A stretch of 53,834 bases of DNA, taken from the NCBI GenBank assembly GCA_944386985.1, contig CALXDD010000016.1:1-53834 (forward strand), given 5' to 3'. The notes beneath the pieces are model-generated. The model made no database searches. It was given only the letters and a program-made list of their open reading frames with translations, and was not told the origin of the DNA. Below are positions 31,960 to 39,293 of this stretch, piece by piece (position 1 is the stretch's first letter; every line of letters starts with the position of its first letter). A program made the translations under genes and the position numbers. This DNA is from an uncultured Oscillospiraceae bacterium. Lineage in GTDB: Bacteria; Bacillota; Clostridia; Oscillospirales; Oscillospiraceae.

Positions 31960-34069
31960 CTTGGACCGGACCCTGGGCCGCCAGGGCCGGAAAAACGACC
32001 TTCTTTTGCTGCTGTGCTGTTTCTTCTCGGTGCTGCTCATCACCGCCTACGTCACCATGATGCGCTCCCCCACAGTGCTGACGGTGCTGCCGGAGGGGGG
32101 CGACAGCCGCAAGCAGGTGATGATGATTTTCGTTCTGGCGGTGATCGGCTGCGGGGCTTTCACCACCTACGCCTCCGGCCTCTATTTCCGGGCAAAATCC
32201 CGGCAGACCGGCATTCTCATGGCCCTGGGCGCCTCCCGGCGGCAGCTGCGGCGGATGCTCTACCGGGATGTGGGGTTCATCTCCCTCTCCGCCTGCGCCG
32301 CCGGAGCCCTGCTGGGAACGCCCCTGGCCTGGGGGCTGTGGCAGCTGTTTCGCCTTTTCGTGGTGGATACAGAGCAGATGCGCCTGACCCTCGATCCCCA
32401 GGCCTATCTCTTCGCTCTGGCCTTCTCTCTCTTTGTCGTTGCCATGGTGTTTCTCATGGCCCGGCGGTTCCTCCGCCGCACCAACATCATCGACATCGTC
32501 AACGAGGCCCGGCGCAGTGAGCCCATTCGGGAGGTCAAAAGCTGGTACGGCAGGGTGGGGATTCTCCTCATGGTGCTGGGTGGGTTTTTAGGCTACATGG
32601 CCCCCGGCTTCTTTGTCACCCGGCTCCACTGGTACCCGCCGGAGGGGCTTACCGCCATTTTCTATGCGCCCCTGTTTGCGGGGCTCTACATGGTGCTCCT
32701 CCACACGGTGGTCAACGGCTGGCGGCGGGGCCGGAGCCGGTACCACAACCTGGTCCCCAACAGCATGATGAAGTTCCAGGGCCGTCAGACAGTGCGGAAC
32801 ATGCTGGTGATCACCGTGCTGCTGGCAGGGGCCTACTTTGCCGCCTTCTATGCCCCCATGCTGGGGGTTGGAAACGCTCTGTCCATTGAGGAGCGGCCCG
32901 TTGACTACGCCTACCACTACCGCTCCGACCAGAACGTCCCCCGGGAGGCAGAGGTCCGGACACTGGCAAAGGAGCGCGGCGTCACCATCACCTCCTGGGC
33001 GGAGGCCCCCATGGCCCGCCTGGGGGTGGACGGCGCAGACCAGGTGGAGACGGAGGGGCCCCTGGGCACCACCTGGGAGGAGGTGTACCTGACGCTCCAG
33101 CGCAGTGAACTCTTCCTCTCCGAGAGCGCCTGGAACACCCTCACCGGGGATACCTTGGATCTTGTCCCCGGCACCGTCTCCGGCGTCTTTGACCGGGACG
33201 GAAACGGCAACGGTGTGTTCACCGACCAGATCTCCCTGGTGACCAACGTCGTCACCGGCAAAACCCTCTCCGTCAGGGCGGCAGAGGGGCAGAAAAATGA
33301 TATGCTCTTTGGCCGCTTTATCCTGGACGACGGCGACTACGCCGCTATCACCGAGGGTCTCCCGGAGACGTGGCGGGAGGAGATGGTCTTTTTCAACGTG
33401 GAGAACTGCGAAGACACCTACTACTTCGCCAAGGCTCTCTTCTACGAGATCGTGGACCGGTCCGGTGAGGAGGTGGAGGTTTACGACGCCTGGGACCCGG
33501 TGGTCCGCCAGCGGAACATAGCGGAGGAGGGCTACTACTTCCTGGACCCGGAATACCTTGCCCAATCCGGCTTCACCACCATTGACTACGGCCAGCGGGA
33601 CAGCTCGGAGTTTCGAAACTACTGGGCCTACATGCCCCACTTCCGTGTGCTGGATCAAAACGACTTTGTCCGCACCATGGCGGTGTTCCTGATGCTGTTT
33701 ATTTTCATCGCCCTCATCTGCTTTGCCGCCGTACTGGTCATCTCCTATACCCGCAGCCTCACCGTGGCCCTGACGGGGCGGCAGATGTATGAGGACCTGG
33801 GCCGCCTGGGGGCCTCCCGGAACTATCTTCGGGAAACGGCCCGCAGCCAGATCAGCCGGGTATTCTTCACCCCCTCCCTGGTAGGAACCGCGGCCATATA
33901 CGCCCTCTACACCATGATCCTCTACTTCAACGGCGACCCGGCGGGGTGGACCTCCGGCGAGCTGGCCGGAATGACGGCCTGCCTTCTGGTGGTAGCTGCC
34001 GGCAGCGGCATGCTCTACGGCTTCTATCGCTTCACCCGGCGAAAGGTATACACCATGCTGGGCATCTGA
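31943..34069 (+). CDS. FtsX-like permease (BceB-type)
   Basis: A 708-residue permease with about ten helices: four near the N-terminus (to about 190), further ones to about 310, then a large extracytoplasmic domain (about 325-575) and three C-terminal helices. That domain between TM7 and TM8 is the BceB hallmark and is thought to contact the target lipid or peptide. The N-terminal half carries KSRQTGILMALGASRRQL, an FtsX coupling motif. The ATG at 31943 has GGAGG eight bases before it; two upstream GTG codons are less suitable. Unusually its neighbour system is GHKL/LytTR rather than a BceS/BceR pair. Confidence 0.92.
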   Translation: MRSWRDLDRTLGRQGRKNDLLLLLCCFFSVLLITAYVTMMRSPTVLTVLPEGGDSRKQVMMIFVLAVIGCGAFTTYASGLYFRAKSRQTGILMALGASRRQLRRMLYRDVGFISLSACAAGALLGTPLAWGLWQLFRLFVVDTEQMRLTLDPQAYLFALAFSLFVVAMVFLMARRFLRRTNIIDIVNEARRSEPIREVKSWYGRVGILLMVLGGFLGYMAPGFFVTRLHWYPPEGLTAIFYAPLFAGLYMVLLHTVVNGWRRGRSRYHNLVPNSMMKFQGRQTVRNMLVITVLLAGAYFAAFYAPMLGVGNALSIEERPVDYAYHYRSDQNVPREAEVRTLAKERGVTITSWAEAPMARLGVDGADQVETEGPLGTTWEEVYLTLQRSELFLSESAWNTLTGDTLDLVPGTVSGVFDRDGNGNGVFTDQISLVTNVVTGKTLSVRAAEGQKNDMLFGRFILDDGDYAAITEGLPETWREEMVFFNVENCEDTYYFAKALFYEIVDRSGEEVEVYDAWDPVVRQRNIAEEGYYFLDPEYLAQSGFTTIDYGQRDSSEFRNYWAYMPHFRVLDQNDFVRTMAVFLMLFIFIALICFAAVLVISYTRSLTVALTGRQMYEDLGRLGASRNYLRETARSQISRVFFTPSLVGTAAIYALYTMILYFNGDPAGWTSGELAGMTACLLVVAAGSGMLYGFYRFTRRKVYTMLGI

Positions 34070-34071
34070 GG

Positions 34072-34100
34072 TTGCGCTTAGGCATTCCCTCTGCTATACT
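34072..34100 (+). promoter_or_regulatory. Promoter of the methyltransferase gene
   Basis: TTGCGC, a 17-nt spacer and TATACT, immediately after the permease stop and 32 bp before the next ATG. Confidence 0.7.
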
Positions 34101-34132
34101 GATAGAGAATGTATCGCAAGGGAGGAATTGCC

Positions 34133-34585
34133 ATGGCCATTCGTGTGATGACGTCCCCGGTGGGACCGCTGACCCTCCAGAGCCACGGGGAGGCGGTGTG
34201 CGCCGTGCTCTTTGGCCGCCGGGGAGAACCGGCGGAGGCGGACACGGCGGTGCTCCGCCAGTGCGAGGAGGAGCTGGCAGCCTACTTCGCCGGAAAGCTG
34301 CGGACCTTCACCGTTCCGCTGGGCCCCGTCGGAACGCCCTTCCAGCTGTCGGTATGGGAGGCCCTTCGGCAGATCCCCTACGGGGAGACCCGGACCTACG
34401 GGGAGATCGCCGCCGCCATTGGAAACCCCCGGGCCTGCCGGGCGGTGGGCATGGCCAACAACAGAAATCCCATCTCCATCCTTATCCCCTGCCACCGGGT
34501 CATCGGGTCAGGCGGCGCCCTGGTGGGCTACGGCGGAGGGCTGGAGGTGAAAAAATTTCTTCTCAAATTAGAAGGCGCTCTATAG
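34133..34585 (+). CDS. ogt: Methylated-DNA--protein-cysteine S-methyltransferase
   Basis: A 150-residue suicide DNA repair protein that takes methyl groups from O6-methylguanine or O4-methylthymine onto Cys120 in IPCHRV (118-123). GTPFQLSVWEAL, the helix-turn-helix RTYGEIAAAIGNPRACRAVG and GYGGGLEVKKFLL complete the family pattern. The start at 34133 is set by AAGGGAGGA; an in-frame ATG 8 codons earlier overlaps the ribosome binding site. Monocistronic. Confidence 0.96.
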   Translation: MAIRVMTSPVGPLTLQSHGEAVCAVLFGRRGEPAEADTAVLRQCEEELAAYFAGKLRTFTVPLGPVGTPFQLSVWEALRQIPYGETRTYGEIAAAIGNPRACRAVGMANNRNPISILIPCHRVIGSGGALVGYGGGLEVKKFLLKLEGAL

Positions 34586-34627
34586 AAAAAGCGGCCCCCC
34601 GCAGACCTCAACGGTCCTGCGGGGGAC
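34586..34627 (-). terminator. Terminator of the MocA-like gene
   Basis: On the minus strand CCCCCGCAGGACC pairs with GGTCTGCGGGGG and leads to TTTTTC. It also lies just past the convergent methyltransferase stop. Confidence 0.75.
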
Positions 34628-34646
34628 TGCCTTTGTGGGCGCTGCA

Positions 34647-35243
34647 TCAGTGCTGCGCCTCCCCCTGCTCCTTTGCGAGACGTGCCAGGGTCTCCCGGTC
34701 ATCCACATCCAGAAGCTCCTCCTCCGGCGCCTCCATGGTAAGGAGGTCCTCCGTGTGCGCCCGGATCACCTTCCCTCCCCCGGTGTCCCCCTCCAGCTGC
34801 AGAAGCTCCCGGAAAAAACGGTGAGGAAACAGACAGGGGTTTCCCCGGATTCCCCGGTGGCTGAGTCCCACGATCTTGTCGGGGTGAGCCCTCCACAGCG
34901 CTGTCAGCGCCGCCACCGTCTCCCGCCGGAGCCGGGGCTGGTCCGCCACCTGAAAGAGCACTCCGTCGCAGTCGAGAAGCCGCTCCAGGCCCAGACGCAC
35001 TGTGCGGCTCAGTCCCTCCTCCGGTCTGTCGTTTTCCACCGTCTCAAAGCCGTGGGCCGCCCCCCGCTCCAGGACCGCTCCCCGGCCGACCACCACCACC
35101 CGGCAGAACTCCTCCGCCGGTACCGCCTCCAGGGCCCGCTCCAGCAGCGTCTCTCCTTCCAGTACCGCCCTGAGCTTGTCCCCGCCGAACCGCCGGGACT
35201 GCCCCGCCGCCATCACCACACAGCCAATCCGCAGTTTCTCCAT
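34647..35243 (-). CDS. MocA-like molybdenum cofactor nucleotidyltransferase
   Basis: A 198-residue NTP-transferase of the MobA/MocA class. VMAAGQSRRFGGDKL (residues 10-24) is the nucleotide-binding loop, VADQPRL the metal-binding region, and GNPCLFP a substrate-side motif. MocA attaches CMP to molybdopterin for xanthine-dehydrogenase-family enzymes. Its placement divergent from three such subunits makes MocA (CTP) more likely than MobA (GTP). The specificity is inferred, not read. Confidence 0.88.
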   Translation of the reverse strand: MEKLRIGCVVMAAGQSRRFGGDKLRAVLEGETLLERALEAVPAEEFCRVVVVGRGAVLERGAAHGFETVENDRPEEGLSRTVRLGLERLLDCDGVLFQVADQPRLRRETVAALTALWRAHPDKIVGLSHRGIRGNPCLFPHRFFRELLQLEGDTGGGKVIRAHTEDLLTMEAPEEELLDVDDRETLARLAKEQGEAQH

Positions 35244-35267
35244 TCGCCCTTCCCCCTTTTTTCTTGT

Positions 35268-35296
35268 AGTATACCCAATCTTTTTCTCCTTGACAA
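35268..35296 (-). promoter_or_regulatory. Promoter of the MocA-like gene
   Basis: The minus strand has TTGTCA, a 17-nt spacer and TATACT, 25 bp before the start. Confidence 0.75.
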
Positions 35297-35349
35297 CGCT
35301 CCCCCTTTCGGTATTCTTAAAATAATACTACGGTGCCACACAATTCTTC

Positions 35350-35378
35350 TGTACACCTAAAAATTTTTGTGCTATAAT
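35350..35378 (+). promoter_or_regulatory. Promoter of the molybdenum hydroxylase operon
   Basis: TGTACA, a 17-nt spacer and a perfect TATAAT. The leader is about 75 nt. Back-to-back with the MocA-like promoter, allowing joint control. Confidence 0.6.
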
Positions 35379-35459
35379 AACAACAATCAGAGAAGATTTG
35401 GCGAATTTTCTCGCCAAAAACACAACCCAGCGCACGCTTTCAGAAAAGGAGGAGCCGCT

Positions 35460-37748
35460 ATGAGCAAGCAAGTCGGCCAGAGCAAGATCCGCGTGGACGC
35501 CTTTGACAAGGCCACCGGACGGGCCAAATATACCGACGATCTGTGCGGCCGGGAAGCCCTGGTAACCCGCATTGTCCATTCCACCGTGGCCCACGGTCTG
35601 GTCACCGCGGTGGACATCGATGAAGCGCTTCAGGTCCCCGGCGTAGTCAGGATTTTTACCTGTTTTGACGTCCCCGACATCCCCTTCCCCACCGCGGGCC
35701 ATCCCTGGTCCACCGATCCGCACCACCAGGACGTGGCCGACCGGCTGCTTTTGAACCGGCACGTCCGCTTCTACGGCGACGACGTGGCCGTGGTGGTGGC
35801 GGAGGACGAGGTAGCCGCAGCCCAGGCCGCCCGTCTGGTGAAGGTCACCTATGAGGAATATCCCTTTGTGCTGGATGTGCAGAAGGCCATGGAGCCGGAC
35901 GCCCCCCAGATCCACGAGGAGTTCCCCGGCAACATCCTGGGTCACACGGAAATCCGCAACGGCGACTACCAGAAGGCCATTCAGGAGCCCGGCCTCATCA
36001 AGGTGGAGGGCTGGTACGACACCCCCACCGTCCAGCACTGCCACATTGAAAACCACATCTGCACCGCCCACATGGAGGCGGGGCGGGTCATCGTCACCAG
36101 CTCCACCCAGATCCCCCACATCGTCCGCCGGGTCTGCGGCCAGGCCCTCGGCATCCCCTGGGGCAAGGTGCGGCTCATCAAGCCCTACATCGGCGGCGGC
36201 TTTGGCAACAAGCAGGACGCCCTCTATGAGCCCCTGTGCGCCTGGCTCACCACCCAGCTGGGCGGCCGCCTGGTGAAAATCGACTGCAGCCGTGAGGAGA
36301 CCTTCGTCTGCAACCGGGTCCGCCACGCCATCCGCACCCACATCATCTCCTGGGTCCGGCCCGACGGCACCTTTGCCGCCCGGAAGATCGAGGCCTTTTC
36401 CAACCAGGGGGCCTACGCCTCCCACGGCCACGGCGTCAACGCCAAGGGCGTCAACGCTTTCCCCCAGCTCTACCCCTGTCCCAACATTGAGGGCGACGCC
36501 TGGACGGTGTACACCAACATGCCCGCCGCCGGCGCCATGCGGGGCTACGGCATTCCTCAGGCCATGTGGGCCGGGGAGTCCCACTTGGACGATGTGGCCC
36601 GTGCCCTTGGCCGTGACCCGGTGGAATACCGCCGTCAGGTGGTGATGCCGGTGGGCTTCAAGGACGGCTTCAGCAAGAACGAGAATTACTTCGACACCTT
36701 CAACCAGGTCATGGACAAGGGCATGGCGGCCATCGGCTACGCCGAGAAGAGGAAGGCTTATCAGAACCAGACCGGTCCCGTACGCCGGGGCATCGGCATG
36801 GCTCTCTTCTGGTACAACACCGCCGTCTGGCCCATCTCCCTGGAGTCCTCCTCCTGCCGCATGGTCCTCAACCAGGACGGCTCCATCCAGGTCCAGACCG
36901 GCGAGACGGAAATCGGCCAGGGATGCGACACCGCCTACGCCCAGATGGCCGCCGACGCCGTGGGTATCCCCTTTGAGGACGTCCATATGGTATCCACCCA
37001 GGATACCGACGTCACTCCCTTCGGCACCGGCGCCTACGCCTCCCGGCAGACCTACATCGGCGGCTTTTCCATCCGCCAGACCGGCCAGCTTCTGAAGGAG
37101 CGCATTCTCTCCTATGCTGTGGAGCTGACTCGGCAGACCCGGTCTAACCTGGACCTCATTGACGGGAAGATCATCCGCATCAGCGACGGGCGGGAGCTGA
37201 TGACCTTAGGCGATCTGGCCACCGAGGCTCTCTACAGCCTTACCCACAGCGAGCATCTCACCGCCGAGAGCACCTACCAGATCAAGAACAACGCCTACTC
37301 CTTCGGCTGCACCTTTGCAGAGGTGGAGGTGGACATCCCCATGTGCAAGGTAAAGCTTTTGAATATTGTCAACGTCCACGACTGCGGCGCCCTCATCAAC
37401 CCCGCCCTGGCGGAGGCCCAGGTCCACGGCGGCATGTCCATGGGTATTGGCTACGGCCTCAGCGAGCAGCTGCTCTTTGACCAGAAGACCGGCCGGCCTC
37501 TCAACAACAACCTGCTGGACTACAAGCTCTCTACCTTCATGGACCACCCCCACCTGCAGGCGGAATTTGTGGAAAACCCGGAACCCACCTCCCCCTACGG
37601 CACAAAGGCCCTGGGTGAGCCCCCGGCCTGCAGCCCGGCTCCGGCCATCCGAAACGCCATTTTGCAGGCCACCGGCGTGGCCATGTACAAGGCCCCCATG
37701 AACCCCCAGGCCCTCTTCGCCCGCTTCAGCGAAGAAGGCATCCTGTGA
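35460..37748 (+). CDS. Xanthine dehydrogenase-type molybdenum-binding subunit
   Basis: A 762-residue molybdopterin subunit of a molybdenum hydroxylase. The N-terminal a/b hammerhead domain (KIRVDAFDKATGRAKYTDD) is followed by MoCo-binding segments YIGGGFGNKQDA (about 240), the GAMRGYG loop, and GQGCDTAYAQMAADAVG. The catalytic glutamate is in ALGEPPACSP (Glu about 720). These enzymes hydroxylate purines or other N-heterocycles using water. The ATG at 35460 follows AAAGGAGGAG. The FAD and Fe-S subunits follow. Three separate subunits is the usual clostridial layout; exact substrate unknown. Confidence 0.93.
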   Translation: MSKQVGQSKIRVDAFDKATGRAKYTDDLCGREALVTRIVHSTVAHGLVTAVDIDEALQVPGVVRIFTCFDVPDIPFPTAGHPWSTDPHHQDVADRLLLNRHVRFYGDDVAVVVAEDEVAAAQAARLVKVTYEEYPFVLDVQKAMEPDAPQIHEEFPGNILGHTEIRNGDYQKAIQEPGLIKVEGWYDTPTVQHCHIENHICTAHMEAGRVIVTSSTQIPHIVRRVCGQALGIPWGKVRLIKPYIGGGFGNKQDALYEPLCAWLTTQLGGRLVKIDCSREETFVCNRVRHAIRTHIISWVRPDGTFAARKIEAFSNQGAYASHGHGVNAKGVNAFPQLYPCPNIEGDAWTVYTNMPAAGAMRGYGIPQAMWAGESHLDDVARALGRDPVEYRRQVVMPVGFKDGFSKNENYFDTFNQVMDKGMAAIGYAEKRKAYQNQTGPVRRGIGMALFWYNTAVWPISLESSSCRMVLNQDGSIQVQTGETEIGQGCDTAYAQMAADAVGIPFEDVHMVSTQDTDVTPFGTGAYASRQTYIGGFSIRQTGQLLKERILSYAVELTRQTRSNLDLIDGKIIRISDGRELMTLGDLATEALYSLTHSEHLTAESTYQIKNNAYSFGCTFAEVEVDIPMCKVKLLNIVNVHDCGALINPALAEAQVHGGMSMGIGYGLSEQLLFDQKTGRPLNNNLLDYKLSTFMDHPHLQAEFVENPEPTSPYGTKALGEPPACSPAPAIRNAILQATGVAMYKAPMNPQALFARFSEEGIL

Positions 37749-37766
37749 GAAAGGAGCGACGCGACC

Positions 37767-38651
37767 ATGTATGATTTGAAAGCGCTGTATGAGGCCCAGA
37801 GCGTGGAGAACGCCGTGGAGCTGCGGCTCCAGCACCCCGAGGCCCAGATCATCGCCGGCGGCACCGACGTGCTGGTGCAGATGCGGGAGGGCAAGCGGGC
37901 CGGAAAGGAGCTTATCTCCATCTACGGCATCGACGCGCTCCGGGGCGTCTCCTTAGACGAGGAGGAGAACATCCGCATCGGCTCCCTCACCAGCTTCAGC
38001 CATATTACGAAAGACCCCATCATCCAAAAATACATCAACGTCCTGGGAGAGGCGGTAGATACCATCGGCGGTCCCCAGATCCGCAACGCCGGTACTATCG
38101 GCGGCAACACCTGCAACGGCGTCACCAGCGCCGACAGCGCCTCCACCCTCTTCGCCTGGGACGCCATCATCGAACTCACCGGCAAGGACGGCGTCCGCCG
38201 CCTGCCCATCCAGGACTTCTACCTGGGGGCCGGGAAGGTGGACATCCACCCCGACGAGATCCAGACCGCCATTCTCATCCCCAAGGCGAGCTATGAAAAC
38301 TGCTTTGGCCACTATATCAAATATGCCATGCGCAACGCCATGGATATCGCCACCACCGGCTGCAGCGTCAACGTGGTGCTGAGCGGGGATAAGAAGACCA
38401 TCCAGAGAGCCCGGATCGGCTACGGCGTGGCAGGCCCCATCCCCATGCGGGCCCCTACCGCCGAGGCGGCGGCCCAGGGGAAGCCCCTGACAGCGGAGGC
38501 TGTGGACGCCTTTGCCGCCGCGGTGCTGGAGGATATCCACCCCCGTGACAGCTGGCGTGCCGGAAAGGCCTTCCGGCAGCACATCGCCGTGGAGATGGCC
38601 CGGCGCTGCCTTGTGGAATCCATCAAACTGGCGGGAGGTGTGATGGCATGA
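37767..38651 (+). CDS. Xanthine dehydrogenase-type FAD-binding subunit
   Basis: A 294-residue FAD subunit. IIAGGTDVLVQM (about 28-39) and the pyrophosphate-binding GGPQIRNAGTIGGNTCNG (about 102-119) are diagnostic, followed by the CO-dehydrogenase flavoprotein C-terminal domain. It passes electrons from the Fe-S subunit to NAD+ or another acceptor. It starts 18 bp after the molybdenum subunit and overlaps the Fe-S subunit start by 4 bp (ATGA). Confidence 0.94.
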   Translation: MYDLKALYEAQSVENAVELRLQHPEAQIIAGGTDVLVQMREGKRAGKELISIYGIDALRGVSLDEEENIRIGSLTSFSHITKDPIIQKYINVLGEAVDTIGGPQIRNAGTIGGNTCNGVTSADSASTLFAWDAIIELTGKDGVRRLPIQDFYLGAGKVDIHPDEIQTAILIPKASYENCFGHYIKYAMRNAMDIATTGCSVNVVLSGDKKTIQRARIGYGVAGPIPMRAPTAEAAAQGKPLTAEAVDAFAAAVLEDIHPRDSWRAGKAFRQHIAVEMARRCLVESIKLAGGVMA

Positions 38652-39136
38652 GTACCCAGTTCAAATTGATTCACTGCACCATCAACGGCAAAGAAGTAGA
38701 GCAGATGGTAGATGTGCGCGCCAGTCTTACCGACATGCTCCGCAACGATTTTCGTCTCACCAGTGTGAAGAAGGGCTGCGAGGTGGGCGAGTGCGGCGCC
38801 TGCAACGTGATCATCGACGGAGAGTGCTACAACTCCTGCCTCTATCTGGCCGCCTGGGCGGACGGCAAGAACATCCGCACCTTAGAGAGCCTTATGGGTC
38901 CCAACGGAGAACTCAGCGACATCCAGCAGGCCTTCATCGATGAGGCCGCCATCCAGTGCGGCTTCTGCACCCCCGGCTTCATCATGACCGCCGTGGAAAT
39001 TTTAGAGAGCGGGAAGGAGTATACCGACGACGAACTTCGTAAGCTCCTCTCCGGCCACCTCTGCCGCTGCACCGGTTATGAGAATATTCTCCGTGCGGTG
39101 AAGAAGACCATGCTGAAGCGGTTGGGAAAGGCCTGA
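38648..39136 (+). CDS. Xanthine dehydrogenase-type 2Fe-2S subunit
   Basis: A 162-residue subunit with two [2Fe-2S] clusters. The plant-ferredoxin-type ligands are in GCEVGECGACNV plus a Cys in CYNSCLY. The second cluster uses CGFCTPG and CRCTGY. It relays electrons from molybdenum to FAD. Last gene of the operon, ending at a strong terminator; no XdhC-type insertion chaperone follows, so maturation must use one encoded elsewhere. Confidence 0.95.
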   Translation: MSTQFKLIHCTINGKEVEQMVDVRASLTDMLRNDFRLTSVKKGCEVGECGACNVIIDGECYNSCLYLAAWADGKNIRTLESLMGPNGELSDIQQAFIDEAAIQCGFCTPGFIMTAVEILESGKEYTDDELRKLLSGHLCRCTGYENILRAVKKTMLKRLGKA

Positions 39137-39182
39137 CCTGTTTCATGCAAGAATCCCCGGCACACTATAAAATAAGTGTATC

Positions 39183-39228
39183 AAAAAGCAGGCTGGATCG
39201 CCCCAAAAGGGTTCCAGCCTGTTTTTTT
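39183..39228 (+). terminator. Terminator of the molybdenum hydroxylase operon
   Basis: CAGGCTGGA/TCCAGCCTG stem with a 15-nt loop and seven Ts. Confidence 0.9.
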
Positions 39229-39233
39229 GCAGC

Positions 39234-39275
39234 AAAAAGCTGCCGGGACGGCCAACAGACCGCTCCGGCAGCTTT
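39234..39275 (-). terminator. Terminator of the PBP gene
   Basis: AAAGCTGCCGG pairs with CCGGCAGCTTT across an 18-nt loop; the minus strand continues CTTTTTGC. Back-to-back with the plus-strand terminator. Confidence 0.8.
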
Positions 39276-39293
39276 GCCGCAGAAAAAAGGATC

